Assembly: GCF_029238095.1 (NCBI RefSeq) | Contig: NZ_JAQWGS010000010.1 | Span: 1 to 64,000 of the forward strand | Direction of reading: 5' to 3' | DNA: 64,000 bases | From: Lacinutrix sp. | GTDB lineage: Bacteria > Bacteroidota > Bacteroidia > Flavobacteriales > Flavobacteriaceae | Shown here: in pieces, positions 28,562-38,560 of the stretch | Layout of the letters: each line of letters begins with the position of its first letter | How positions within the stretch are numbered: position 1 is the first letter of the stretch | Program-made: the position numbers and the translations under genes | The notes under the pieces: model-generated | Seen by the model: the letters and a program-made list of their open reading frames with translations, nothing else | Told to the model about the DNA's origin: nothing | The model's database searches: none

Positions 28562-29857
28562 ATGAAATACCACAAAATAGATTCTTCTCTTTTTATTAAA
28601 AACCGTAAAAATTTTATGGCTCATATGCAACCTAATAGCATTGCTGTATTTAACTCTAACGATATTTATCCTATAAGTGCAGATAGTACAATGCCTTTTG
28701 AGCAACATAGAGATATCTTTTATTTAAGTGGTGTGGATCAAGAAGAAAGTATTTTAATACTATATCCAGATTCTCCAAACCCAAAAAATCGTGAAGTCTT
28801 ATTTTTAAAAGAAACAAACGAACATATTGCTGTTTGGGAAGGCGAAAAACTAACCAAAGACGCTGCTTTTGAAACTAGCGGAATTAAAACTGTGTATTGG
28901 CTACAGGACAAAGAAAAGTTGCTATTTGAAATGATGACTCAAGCTGAAACCGTTTACATTAATACTAATGAGCATTATCGTGCAAACATAGAAACAGAAA
29001 CTCGCGAAGACCGTTTTACAAAATGGTTAAAAAATAAATATCCTGCACATCGCGTTGCAAAAAGCAATCCAATTTTACAACGTTTACGCTCTGTTAAAGA
29101 TAAACTAGAATTAGACTTAATACAAAACGCTTGTAATATTACAGAAAAAGGATTTAGACGTGTTTTAGAATTTGTAAAACCTGGCGTTTGGGAATTTGAT
29201 ATTGAAGCAGAATTTATGCATGAATTTTTAAGAAACCGCTCTAAAAAATTCGCTTATACTCCAATTGTTGCTTCAGGAAATAACGCTAACGTGTTACATT
29301 ATATAGAAAACAACCAACAGTGTAAAGCTGGTGATTTAATATTGCTTGATGTTGGTGCAGAATATGCAAATTATTCTAGCGACATGTCGCGTACTATTCC
29401 TGTTTCTGGGAGATTTACAAAAAGACAAAAGGAAGTTTACAATGCTGTAAACAGAGTTAAAAACGACGCTACAAAACTATTAGTTCCAGGAGCGCTATGG
29501 GCAGAATACCATAAAGAAGTTGGTAAATTAATGACAAGCGAATTATTAGGCTTAAGCTTAATAGATAAGGCAGATGTTAAAAACGAGAATCCAGATTGGC
29601 CTGCTTACAAAAAGTATTTTATGCATGGCACAAGCCATCATATGGGATTAGACACGCATGATTATGGTTTATTACATGAACCTATAAAAGAAAATATGGT
29701 GTTTACTGTAGAGCCTGGAATTTATATTCCAGATGAAGGTTTTGGTATTAGATTAGAAGACGATGTCGTTGTGCAGAAAAGTGGAGAGCCTTTTAATTTA
29801 ATGCGAAATATCCCAATTGAAGCTGATGAGATTGAGGCATTAATGAATAAATCTTAA
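28562..29857 (+). CDS. pepP: Aminopeptidase P (M24 family)
   Basis: This enzyme removes the N-terminal residue from peptides with Pro at the second position. I start at the ATG at 28562 (MKYHKIDSSLFIKNRKNFMA), giving 431 residues as in the family; the open frame upstream overlaps the divergent gene's leader and has no homology. Residues about 1-130 form the AMP_N domain. The catalytic domain keeps the di-manganese ligands: Asp in LLDVGAEYANYSSDMSRT (two), His in GTSHHMGLDTHD, Glu in FTVEPGIYIP and Glu in GIRLEDDVV. It fits the peptide-use theme of the window. Confidence 0.95.
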   Translation: MKYHKIDSSLFIKNRKNFMAHMQPNSIAVFNSNDIYPISADSTMPFEQHRDIFYLSGVDQEESILILYPDSPNPKNREVLFLKETNEHIAVWEGEKLTKDAAFETSGIKTVYWLQDKEKLLFEMMTQAETVYINTNEHYRANIETETREDRFTKWLKNKYPAHRVAKSNPILQRLRSVKDKLELDLIQNACNITEKGFRRVLEFVKPGVWEFDIEAEFMHEFLRNRSKKFAYTPIVASGNNANVLHYIENNQQCKAGDLILLDVGAEYANYSSDMSRTIPVSGRFTKRQKEVYNAVNRVKNDATKLLVPGALWAEYHKEVGKLMTSELLGLSLIDKADVKNENPDWPAYKKYFMHGTSHHMGLDTHDYGLLHEPIKENMVFTVEPGIYIPDEGFGIRLEDDVVVQKSGEPFNLMRNIPIEADEIEALMNKS

Positions 29858-29892
29858 CTTTAACAAAGAGACTGTTCTTAAAAACTATTTTT

Positions 29893-30486
29893 ATGCTTTC
29901 TAATTTTAATAAGCTTGTTTTAGTTATTTTTTCGACTCTGTGTTTCTCTTTTCATTCGGAAGCTCAATCTCAACCAGAAAGATTTATAGATGCTTCTTTA
30001 GGTTTTGGAGATAGCTTCCCATTTGATGAAGTTGATATTATGGGTTCCGGTTTCTATGCAGAAGGAGAGTATGTGCTGCGTTATTCTAAATGGATTGATT
30101 TTAGACCTTATGCTGGACTAATATTAGCAACTTCTAATGATAGTGATGCACAATTAGCACAATTTGGTTTTAAGTCTACTGCACAAGCTTTTATGGTTGG
30201 TGGAAAGGTTAGGCTTACTTTTCCTATTCCTTGGATCGCTCCTTATTTAGAAGGTGGACTAGGTGCTTCTTTAGGTTCTTTTGAGACTATTACTCCTTTT
30301 ACCAATGTAAAGAAAAGCGGTTTAACTCCTCATATTCCAATAAGTATAGGTTTAAAGATTGGTCGCAAACATAGATTTGATTTTTCATTCTCATATTATT
30401 TTCATCCATCTGCCGAACAGTTTACAGGTTCTGCTGCGTTTGGTTTTTCTTTTCCATTGAGTCAAAACCAAACAAAAAAGGTGTAG
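29893..30486 (+). CDS. Small outer-membrane beta-barrel protein
   Basis: This 197-residue protein has a signal peptide (VIFSTLCFSFHSEAQ) and then alternating strands with aromatic ends (FIDASLGFGDSFPF, RPYAGLILATS, FDFSFSYYFHP). This is typical of an eight-strand porin-like barrel. The last strand (AAFGFSFPL) is followed by a short polar tail. It begins 35 bases after pepP and may share its transcript. No function is assigned. Confidence 0.75.
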   Translation: MLSNFNKLVLVIFSTLCFSFHSEAQSQPERFIDASLGFGDSFPFDEVDIMGSGFYAEGEYVLRYSKWIDFRPYAGLILATSNDSDAQLAQFGFKSTAQAFMVGGKVRLTFPIPWIAPYLEGGLGASLGSFETITPFTNVKKSGLTPHIPISIGLKIGRKHRFDFSFSYYFHPSAEQFTGSAAFGFSFPLSQNQTKKV

Positions 30487-30565
30487 ATTAAGACTTGAGG
30501 GTGTTTTGTGAAAAAATGAAACTTCGTTTTAACGATAGATAAAAATATTGTCTTGCTATTCTTAA

Positions 30566-31853
30566 TTATAGCATCGTTTTTTTTGTAGTAATCGTTTTAA
30601 TATTTAATACTACAAATGTTAATATTGCTGGTAAAAGCCATCCTAAATTTTGATTAGCAAATGGAATAAGTGCTTTTAGACTCGTTAAACTTCCTTTTGG
30701 CAATAAAAATACTAAAAAAATCTGGAATACTAAATATAAAAGTTACCAAAGCAACACCTTTAAAAACAGTTGAGGAAGCATATTTTTGTGGTATTACATT
30801 TAATATAATAAGGATTATAGTTATTGGATAAATAAACATTAACGCTGGTAAGGCTACAACAATAATATAACTTACATCAAACTGTCCAACAAAAACACCT
30901 ATTAAGCAAGAAATAACAGCTGTAATAGTATAAACTATTTGTGAATTTTTAAATAGGCCTTTAAAAAAATCTGCTGTACCAACAATAACAGAAACTGCTG
31001 TAGTAAAACAGGCTAATGCTATTAATACGCTTAAAAACACATTGCCTATGTTTCCTAAAGTTTTTATGCTTAAACTAGTTAATAATTCTGGTCTAGAAAT
31101 GGAAGCTTCAAATTCGGTATTATGTAATGCTCCAACTGCAATCATTCCTGTATATATTAAAAATAATCCAATGGCAGCTACTAAACCTGATTTTGCAATG
31201 ATTGCTTTTTTATCTTCAAATGAAATACCTCCTTCAAGATTTAATGATATAATAACAACACCTCCAATTAAAACACCTCCAAGTGCATCATACGTTTGGT
31301 AGCCTTCAAGTAATCCTGCTATTATAGCTGGAGAGTCTAAAACTGATGGGTTCATACTCTCTGGTGAAGTAAAAAGTCCAATACCTATTATTGCTAAAAG
31401 AATTAAAACTATTAAAGGCGTAAGAAACTTACCTAGTATACTTAATATTTTGTCCCTTTTCATGATAAATATGAAAGCAATTCCAAAATAAAGAGTACTC
31501 GTTAATAAAGAGGATGAATTAAAGAATGGCTGAATAGCCATTTCATGAGTTACAGCAGCTGTTCTAGGTATAGGTAAGGTAATAGCAATTATATAAACAC
31601 ATAAACAATACACTAAACTAAATAAAGGAGACACTTTGCTACCAAAGTCTAACATAGTGCCTTGCAATCTTGCATGACCAAATAATGCTAGCAATGGTAT
31701 TATAATTGCAGATGCTATAAAACCAAGCGTTACAAGCCACCAGTCTGGTCCAGAATTAAAACCTAGTTGTGGTGGCAATATTAAGTTACCTGCACCAAAA
31801 TAACTGGCGAATATGGCAAAACCAATTATTAATATTGTTTTTCTATTATTCAT
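30566..31853 (-). pseudogene. brnQ: Branched-chain amino acid transporter BrnQ with a 3' frameshift
   Basis: The first 390 or so residues match the LIVCS-family Na+-coupled branched-chain amino acid carrier BrnQ, with its start (GFAIFASYFGAGNLILPPQL) and many membrane helices. In a run of seven T (minus strand, 30720-30714) the frame shifts and ends at 30654 with an unrelated tail. Removing one T restores the expected C-terminus (SLTSLKALIPFANQNLGWLL, then a last helix PAILTFVVLNIKTI) and a stop at 30566. The repaired protein has 428 residues, the usual length. The region's 1288 bases fit one extra base. It could be a sequencing error, a recent inactivation or slippage-tolerant expression. 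Confidence 0.88.
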
Positions 31854-31893
31854 TTCTGAAAAATTATCTTTGCCAAGATACTAATTTCAATCT

Positions 31894-32679
31894 ATGTCGT
31901 TTTTCCACAAGTTTAAAAATTTAAAGATTCATTACACAGACCAAGGCTCTGGAAAAGCCATTGTTTTACTACATGGTTTTTTAGAAGATTTATCTATGTG
32001 GAATATTATTGTTCCTGAATTGTCTAAAAAAAATAGAGTTATTTGTATCGATTTATTAGGTCATGGTAAAACAGGTTCCATAGGCTACGTTCATAAAATG
32101 GAAGATATGGCTGAAGCCGTAAATTCCGTTTTAAAACATTTAAAACTTCGTAAATACATTCTTATTGGACACTCCATGGGTGGTTATGTGGCTTTAGCTT
32201 TTGCAAAACGACACACTGAAAGTATTAAAGGTTTATGCTTATTAAATTCTACTTATGAAGCTGATGACAATGAGAGAAAGCAATTAAGAATTCGTGCAAA
32301 TAAAATGGTACAAACCAATTACGAAAATATGGTTCGCATGAGTTTTGCTAATCTTTTTAGTGAAGAAAGCAAACTAAAACAGACTGAAGCTTATAATACT
32401 GCATTACAAATTGCTTTAAAAACTCCTCTTCAAGGTTATATGGCTGCTAACGAAGGCATGATGCAACGTGTAGATTATTCAACTTTCTTTGCAAAAGCTA
32501 CCTTTAAAAAAATGGTATTATTAGGACAAAAAGACACTATTTTAAATTCAGAAAACATCCTAAAGTATACAAAATTGCATAGTATTGAAACCCATGTTTT
32601 TAGTGAAGGACACATGAGTCATATAGAAAATAGTAAGGCATTTATTACAAAAACAATGCGTTTCGTCGAAAAAACATAA
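31894..32679 (+). CDS. Alpha/beta-fold hydrolase
   Basis: This 261-residue protein has the alpha/beta-hydrolase landmarks: oxyanion-hole segment LLHGFLEDLSMW, nucleophile Ser94 in IGHSMGGYVA, an acid near LGQKDTILN and the catalytic His in EGHMSHIEN. There is no signal peptide, so it acts in the cytoplasm. It is related to esterases and MenH-like enzymes, but the substrate cannot be told from sequence. It is divergent from brnQ with only 40 bases between starts. Confidence 0.9.
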   Translation: MSFFHKFKNLKIHYTDQGSGKAIVLLHGFLEDLSMWNIIVPELSKKNRVICIDLLGHGKTGSIGYVHKMEDMAEAVNSVLKHLKLRKYILIGHSMGGYVALAFAKRHTESIKGLCLLNSTYEADDNERKQLRIRANKMVQTNYENMVRMSFANLFSEESKLKQTEAYNTALQIALKTPLQGYMAANEGMMQRVDYSTFFAKATFKKMVLLGQKDTILNSENILKYTKLHSIETHVFSEGHMSHIENSKAFITKTMRFVEKT

Positions 32680-32754
32680 CTTTTAATCGGTTTTTTGTTT
32701 TTTATACTTAAGTTTAACTAATCAATAGTCCCAACTATTTTAAATAAAAAACCT

Positions 32755-32997
32755 ATGTCTGTATATTGTAATATTTTTGGTCATCGATTTGAAGTTTCTA
32801 AAAAAGTAACATACCACGTTAGTGAATACAAATGCGATAATTGCAGTAAAGAATTAACTACCAATAGTGATGGTGGATTAATAGAACTTACTCCTAAATT
32901 TAGAGAAATAAACTCTATTTTATTCAGAATATACAGTAAAAGACAAGCTAGACAAATAAGAAAAGAATTACATAAAGCCTACAAAATATCTTCTTAA
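32755..32997 (+). CDS. Small protein with a putative zinc-binding motif
   Basis: This 80-residue protein is not recognised. It has Cys5, His10 (CNIFGHRFEVSKKV) and a C-x2-C pair at about 27-30 (YKCDNCSKEL), which together could bind zinc. The C-terminal half is a basic helix (YSKRQARQIRKELHKAYK). The last four bases overlap the end of the convergent thiL. Confidence 0.65.
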   Translation: MSVYCNIFGHRFEVSKKVTYHVSEYKCDNCSKELTTNSDGGLIELTPKFREINSILFRIYSKRQARQIRKELHKAYKISS

Positions 32998-34040
32998 CTC
33001 TCAAAGTTTTTCCAACCTTGAGCTTGTAACGGAATTTTTGTTTCTGCTCTGGTTACTAGATTTGCTCCAGAATTTTCATCTGTCATAAAACCAATTACAG
33101 TGAAATTTGGATTTGCTTTTATTTTTGGAAAATCGTCTTGAGAAATAGTCATTAACAATTCGTAATCTTCGCCACCATTTAGTACAACAGTAGTACTGTC
33201 TATATTAAACTCTTCACAACTAGAAATAACCTGAGGATCTAAAGGCAGTTTATCCTCATATACATCACAACCCACTTTACTAGCTTTACAGATGTGTAGA
33301 ATTTCAGAAGATAAACCATCGCTTATATCTATCATTGCAGTTGGTTTTACATTTAAGTCTTTTAAGAGTTTAATAATATCTTTTCTTGCTTCCGGTTTTA
33401 ATTGACGCTCCATTATGTATGTATAAGCATCTAAATCTGGTTGATTATTTGGGTTTACTTTAAACACTTCTTTTTCACGCTCTAAAATTTGAAGTCCCAT
33501 GTAAGCTGCTCCTAGATCTCCAGAAACCACTAATAAATCGTTTGGTTTTGCGCCTTTTCTATAGACAACATCATCTGCATTAACTACTCCAATTGCAGTA
33601 ATAGAAATTAGTAATCCAGAAGTAGAAGATGTAGTATCTCCTCCAACAACATCTACATTATAAATTTTTGATGCCAACGCTATACCTTCATACAAAGCTT
33701 CTAATGCTTCTAATGGAAAACGATTTGAAACAGCTATAGAAACTGTAATTTGAGTTGCTTCTGCATTCATTGCATAAACATCAGATAGATTGACTATGAC
33801 AGATTTATAGCCTAAATGTTTTAAGGGCACATAACTTAAATCAAAGTGCACACCTTCAACCAACATATCTGTTGTAACTACAATTTGTTTCTTTTTAAAA
33901 TCTAAAACAGCAGCATCATCACCTATGCTTTTAATGGTCGAGCTTTGTTTTATTTCAAATTGCTCAGTTAAGTGTTCTATTAACCCAAACTCTCCTAGTT
34001 TGCTTAATGGAGTTCTTGATTGATTTTTATCTTCTATCAT
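32994..34040 (-). CDS. thiL: Thiamine-monophosphate kinase
   Basis: This 348-residue enzyme phosphorylates thiamine monophosphate to thiamine diphosphate. It shows the PurM-like fold motifs SIGDDAAVL, VTTDMLVEGVHFDL, VNLSDVYAMNA, VGGDTTSS and the C-terminal TAMIDISDGLSSEIL and NGGEDYELLMT. Metal- and ATP-binding Asp residues are all present. Length is typical for Bacteroidota. It stands alone. Confidence 0.96.
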   Translation of the reverse strand: MIEDKNQSRTPLSKLGEFGLIEHLTEQFEIKQSSTIKSIGDDAAVLDFKKKQIVVTTDMLVEGVHFDLSYVPLKHLGYKSVIVNLSDVYAMNAEATQITVSIAVSNRFPLEALEALYEGIALASKIYNVDVVGGDTTSSTSGLLISITAIGVVNADDVVYRKGAKPNDLLVVSGDLGAAYMGLQILEREKEVFKVNPNNQPDLDAYTYIMERQLKPEARKDIIKLLKDLNVKPTAMIDISDGLSSEILHICKASKVGCDVYEDKLPLDPQVISSCEEFNIDSTTVVLNGGEDYELLMTISQDDFPKIKANPNFTVIGFMTDENSGANLVTRAETKIPLQAQGWKNFES

Positions 34041-34116
34041 ATTGCAAAAATAAGAAGTTGAAACACAAATTAAGCAAAATTATTTTTTAATTATTTGATT
34101 TATAAAAACAATTAAG

Positions 34117-34215
34117 GTGATTAAAATTACAAGCTTTAGTGATTTCAAAAGAATGGATGAAGGTATTCAATCCGATATTAAGAAATATATAAAAAAACAT
34201 AAAGTAGAATACTAG
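34117..34215 (+). other. Possible 32-codon small ORF or gene remnant
   Basis: A GTG-started frame of 32 codons reads ITSFSDFKRMDEGIQSDIKK and ends HKVEY before a TAG at 34213. The composition looks coding (charged amphipathic helix) and unlike the AT-rich spacer around it. There is no recognised family, no clear ribosome site and no ATG at the start. It may be the tail of a deleted gene. The rest of 34041-34291 shows nothing. Confidence 0.25.
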
Positions 34216-34291
34216 CATTTTAACAGTAAAACTGAATATTATATAGTTTTTTTAATTAATTTTGTTGGTGCCCTAATTATTAATAAACCTC

Positions 34292-35836
34292 ATGTTTAAA
34301 AATTACTTTTTAGCAGTATTGCTATCATTTTCTTTTCTTAACGTTACAAATGCTCAAACTCCATGCGAATCCGGAATGGCAGGCATTTATCCTTGTAATG
34401 ACTATGACTTAATGTCTAGAATCCCAATATCGACTTTAGCAACCTCATTAGGTAATCCTGAAGGTAGCGATGTTTGGGGATGGACAGATTCATTAGATGG
34501 AAAAGAATATGCCATTATTGGCACAACAAATAGTACTGCATTTGTTGATGTTACAAATCCTGTAAATCCTATTTTTTTAGGACGCATAGAAACAGCAAAT
34601 GGAAACACTTCTTTTTGGAGAGACGTAAAAGTATATAATAATCATGCGTTTATAGTTGCAGATATTATTGGAAATCATGGTATGCAAGTTTTTGATTTAA
34701 CCATTTTAAGAAATGGTGTAGATCCAGATTTAACTTTCGATGGTAATCAAGTATTAAGATATCAAGGTGATGGTGGTCCTGGAGATTTAGTGATTGGGAG
34801 TTGCCATAATATTGTAATTAATGAATCTGAAGGTGTTGCTTACCTCGTAGGCTGTAATTCGGCAAATGGAGGAGGTCCTATTTTTGTAGATATTACAAAT
34901 CCTGCTAATCCAACTGTTCTTGGCGATTATACATTAGGTGGTTATTCTCACGATGCGCAAGTTGTTACTTATACTGGACCAGATACAGATTATTACGATC
35001 CAGCAAATGGAATTACTAATAGACAAATATATATTGGAAGTAATGGGAATTCAGATAAAGTAGTAATTTTAGATGTAACTGATAAGTCTAATGTAGTCCC
35101 AATTAATGCTTTCGATTATCCTCAAATTTCATATGCACATCAAGGGTGGTTTACAGAAGATCAACGTTATTTTATTTTAGGAGATGAAGTAGATGAACAA
35201 AGTTTTGGTAATAATTCTAGGACTTTAATTTTCGATTTTCAAGATCTTAATGCAGATTTTGATCTTGATGTAAATATGGATCAAATACCAGATTTAATAA
35301 ACATCTACTCAGGACCAACTGCTGCAATTGACCATAATGGATATGTAAAAAACAACACGTTTTATTTAGCTAACTATAGAGCTGGAATGCGAGTTCTAGA
35401 TGTCCCAACACTTATCTCAGCTAACAATTCATCTTCCGAAATTGGTTTTTTTGACACTTTCCCAAGTAGTAATGGAGCAAGTTTTAATGGTGCTTGGAGT
35501 ATTTATCCTTATTTCTCAAGCGGAAATATTATAATTAGTGATATAGAAAGAGGGATGTTTATTGTAAGAAAAAGTGGCACACTTAATACAATTGAGTTTA
35601 CTCAATCTTCTAGTTTTTCATTATCGCCAAACCCAACAACATCTATTTCTACATTAAAAAGTAATAACGACAACTCAATAATAACTGTAGAAATATATAA
35701 TATTATAGGACAAAGGGTATTTAATAAAGGCAATATAAATAAACAAGAATTCGTTTTACCTACAAAAGATTATAACTCTGGAGTTTATTTAGTTAAGATA
35801 AATAATTCTTTAACTAAGAAACTGGTTATAAAATAA
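34292..35836 (+). CDS. Choice-of-anchor B (LVIVD) surface protein with T9SS sorting domain
   Basis: This 514-residue exoprotein has a signal peptide ending NVTNAQ and then CESGMAGIYPCNDYDL, the signature start of choice-of-anchor B family proteins. A beta-propeller with LVIVD-like blades follows (TAFVDVTNPVNPIFLGR, PIFVDITNPANPTVLGDY, KVVILDVTDKSNVV). The last 75 or so residues are a T9SS type A sorting domain (FSLSPNPTTS, GVYLVKINNSLTKKLVIK), so it is secreted through the T9SS and fixed to the cell surface. It is first in a five-gene cluster and has a close tandem paralog next to it. Confidence 0.92.
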   Translation: MFKNYFLAVLLSFSFLNVTNAQTPCESGMAGIYPCNDYDLMSRIPISTLATSLGNPEGSDVWGWTDSLDGKEYAIIGTTNSTAFVDVTNPVNPIFLGRIETANGNTSFWRDVKVYNNHAFIVADIIGNHGMQVFDLTILRNGVDPDLTFDGNQVLRYQGDGGPGDLVIGSCHNIVINESEGVAYLVGCNSANGGGPIFVDITNPANPTVLGDYTLGGYSHDAQVVTYTGPDTDYYDPANGITNRQIYIGSNGNSDKVVILDVTDKSNVVPINAFDYPQISYAHQGWFTEDQRYFILGDEVDEQSFGNNSRTLIFDFQDLNADFDLDVNMDQIPDLINIYSGPTAAIDHNGYVKNNTFYLANYRAGMRVLDVPTLISANNSSSEIGFFDTFPSSNGASFNGAWSIYPYFSSGNIIISDIERGMFIVRKSGTLNTIEFTQSSSFSLSPNPTTSISTLKSNNDNSIITVEIYNIIGQRVFNKGNINKQEFVLPTKDYNSGVYLVKINNSLTKKLVIK

Positions 35837-35848
35837 AAATTACAGAAA

Positions 35849-37204
35849 ATGAAAAAAACAATAAAAATTGCATCACTTCTAATAATTTGTTTCACATTAA
35901 GTGTTGTAATTCAAGGTTGTCAGGATGAACCTGTAAGCATTGCAACTTTTGTAGATACTGATAACGATGGTATAAATGATGACTTAGATAACTGTCCATT
36001 AATAGCAAATCCAGACCAAGCAGATGCTAACAACAATGGTTTAGGTGATGTATGTGACAATCAACCTCTTTCACCTTGTGAAAATGGAATGGCAGGAATA
36101 TATCCATGTAATGGAATAGATCTATTAGCTGTTATAGACGCACAAACTTTAGGAGGAAGTGCTAGTGTGGAAGGTAGTGATATTTGGGGATGGACAGACC
36201 CAACTAATGGTAAAGAATATGCATTAGTAGCATTAACAAATAGTACTGCGTTTGTAGATGTTACTAATCCTATAAATCCAGTATTTTTAGGAAGATTAGA
36301 CACAAATGCAGGAACAAGTTTTTGGAGAGATGTAAAAGTTTATAATAACCATGCCTTTATTGTTGCCGATAATGTTGGTGCACATGGTATGCAGGTTTTT
36401 GATTTAACAAGATTAAGAACTGTAGCAAATCCTCCAGAAACTTTTAATGCAGATGCTGTATATAATGGTGTTGGAAGTTGTCATAATATTGTAATAAACG
36501 AGAGTGAAGGCGTAGCTTATTTAGTAGGTTGTTCTTCAACTAATGGTGGTGGCCCAATTTTTGTTGATATATCTAATCCAACAAATCCCACTTTTATAGA
36601 CGATTATACAGCTGGAGGATACTCTCATGATGCTCAAGTAGTAACTTATAATGGGCCAGACTCAGACTATACAGGAAAACAAATATATGTTGGTAGTAAT
36701 GGTAATACAGACAAAGTTGTTATTTTAGATGTCACAGATAAATCTAATGTTATTCCAATTAGTGACTTTACCTACCCACAAACAGCTTATGCACATCAAG
36801 GTTGGTTTACAGAAGATCAAGCATATTTTATTTTAGGAGATGAAGTAGACGAACAAAGTTTTGGTTTTAATACAAAAACATTAGTTTTCGATTTTACAGA
36901 TTTGGATAATCCTATATTATCGTCAACCTATACTGGTGAGACAGCTGCAATAGACCATAACGGTTATGTTAAAGGAAACGAATATTATCTCGCTAACTAC
37001 AGAGCTGGTTTAAGAATACTAGATATCACAAATATTTCTGCTTCTAATAATGCAATGACAGAAATTGCATTTTTTGATACTTTTCCAAACAGTAACAGTG
37101 ATAATTTTAATGGTCTTTGGAGTGTTTATCCTTATTTTGCTAGTGGTAATATCATTTTAAGTGATATTGAAGGTGGTCTTTTTATTGTAAGAAAAAGTAA
37201 TTAA
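35849..37204 (+). CDS. Choice-of-anchor B (LVIVD) lipoprotein with TSP3 repeat
   Basis: This 451-residue paralog of the preceding gene has a lipoprotein signal (lipobox VIQGC, Cys24) in place of a T9SS domain. Residues about 38-70 are a thrombospondin type 3 calcium-binding repeat (DTDNDGINDDLDNCPLIANP). The propeller then follows the neighbour closely, starting CENGMAGIYPCNGIDL with TAFVDVTNPINPVFLGR and KVVILDVTDKSNVIP. Tandem duplication followed by a change of anchor is the simplest reading. It starts 12 bases after its paralog and its stop touches the next start. Confidence 0.92.
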   Translation: MKKTIKIASLLIICFTLSVVIQGCQDEPVSIATFVDTDNDGINDDLDNCPLIANPDQADANNNGLGDVCDNQPLSPCENGMAGIYPCNGIDLLAVIDAQTLGGSASVEGSDIWGWTDPTNGKEYALVALTNSTAFVDVTNPINPVFLGRLDTNAGTSFWRDVKVYNNHAFIVADNVGAHGMQVFDLTRLRTVANPPETFNADAVYNGVGSCHNIVINESEGVAYLVGCSSTNGGGPIFVDISNPTNPTFIDDYTAGGYSHDAQVVTYNGPDSDYTGKQIYVGSNGNTDKVVILDVTDKSNVIPISDFTYPQTAYAHQGWFTEDQAYFILGDEVDEQSFGFNTKTLVFDFTDLDNPILSSTYTGETAAIDHNGYVKGNEYYLANYRAGLRILDITNISASNNAMTEIAFFDTFPNSNSDNFNGLWSVYPYFASGNIILSDIEGGLFIVRKSN

Positions 37205-38548
37205 ATGAATCAAAAAAGACACATACTAATTTATTTACTAGTTATAGTTACTGCTTTAAGTTGTAAAAATGATGATGATAATATTACACTTAACAATCCA
37301 TCAGCAATAGGAATACTAGAATCTGTTAATACATTTGGTGGTTCAAAAAATGATAGTGCACAAGAAGTTGTAAGCACGAGCGATGGTGGTTATGCTGTGC
37401 TTGGTTTTACACAAAGTATGGATGGAGATATTCTAGATAAACAAAACGAAAGTTTCGATTTTTGGGTACTAAAATTCAATGCAGAAAATGAAATAGAATG
37501 GAATAAAACGTTCGGAGGTACAGCAGATGATAAAGGGAGCGATATTATTCAAACTACAGATGGTGGTTTTGCAATTCTAGGTTCAAGTTTTAGTAACGAC
37601 GAAGACGTTTCTGGAAATCAAGGTCAAAATGATTATTGGTTAGCTAAACTAGACGCTTCAGGTAATATTTTATGGCAAAAATCTTACGGTTATCAAGGTG
37701 CAGATTATGGTATATCTGTCATACAAACAAGTGACTCTGGATACTTAGTAACTGGAGTTTTAGATGTCACTGCATCTAATGGAGAAGGGAATACATCTAG
37801 AACCAGTAATAGACATGCAGGTGGAGATTATTGGGCAATAAAGTTAGACGCTTCTGGAACTATAGAATGGAGTAAATATTATGGTGGTTTATTTACAGAT
37901 ACACCTGAAGGAATTGTTGAAACAGATGATAACGAATTTATTATTGTTGGTGGTTCAGATAGTATGGATACAGATATCTCAAGCAACATTGGTTCTTACG
38001 ATTTTTGGGTTGTAAAAATTTCTAATACAGGAGCAATAGTTTGGGAAAAATCTTTTGGAGGAGATGAAATTGATGAAGCTTGGTCAATTACAAAATCTAA
38101 CGATGGTAATTTTATTATTGCTGGAGATACTAGAAGTAACAATGTAGACGTCTCTAATAATATTGGAGCTGCAGATTTATGGTTAATTAAAATTTCAACT
38201 AACGGAGAATTACTTTGGGAAAAATCTATTGGTGGAACAAGTTTCGATGTCGCTAGAGATATAACTCCTACTCAAGATGGAGGCTTTTTAGTTGCTGGCA
38301 GCTCAAGAAGTAACGATGTAGATGTCTCAGAAAATAAAGGACAAAATGATGCATGGGCAGTTAAAATAGACAGCAACGGTTCTATTGAATGGGAAAAATC
38401 TGTGGGAGGAACAAATATAGATTTTGCCTATGGAATAGTAGAATTAAATAATAAAAAAGTGGTAGTCGTTGGTGATACAACAAGTAACGACGAAGATATA
38501 ATTCAAAACAAAGGTTTTACAGATTTATTGATAATTAACATTGAATAA
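37205..38548 (+). CDS. Lipoprotein with repeated propeller units
   Basis: This 447-residue lipoprotein (lipobox ALSC, Cys20) consists mainly of about seven repeats of roughly 55 residues. The units look like GGSKNDSAQEVVSTSDGGYA, then a G-F-S-x-S-x-D-x-D-V turn and DYWLAKLDASGNILWQKSYG. The pattern predicts a beta-propeller. The repeated D-x-D turns could bind calcium. No enzyme motif is seen. The start codon directly follows the stop of the previous gene, so translation is coupled. Confidence 0.8.
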   Translation: MNQKRHILIYLLVIVTALSCKNDDDNITLNNPSAIGILESVNTFGGSKNDSAQEVVSTSDGGYAVLGFTQSMDGDILDKQNESFDFWVLKFNAENEIEWNKTFGGTADDKGSDIIQTTDGGFAILGSSFSNDEDVSGNQGQNDYWLAKLDASGNILWQKSYGYQGADYGISVIQTSDSGYLVTGVLDVTASNGEGNTSRTSNRHAGGDYWAIKLDASGTIEWSKYYGGLFTDTPEGIVETDDNEFIIVGGSDSMDTDISSNIGSYDFWVVKISNTGAIVWEKSFGGDEIDEAWSITKSNDGNFIIAGDTRSNNVDVSNNIGAADLWLIKISTNGELLWEKSIGGTSFDVARDITPTQDGGFLVAGSSRSNDVDVSENKGQNDAWAVKIDSNGSIEWEKSVGGTNIDFAYGIVELNNKKVVVVGDTTSNDEDIIQNKGFTDLLIINIE

Positions 38549-38560
38549 AAACAGAATATA

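Noticed and set aside
37205-38548. Regular repeats in the lipoprotein gene considered as a CRISPR-like or DNA tandem repeat
   Set aside because: The repetition is at protein level with diverged DNA, fitting propeller blades.
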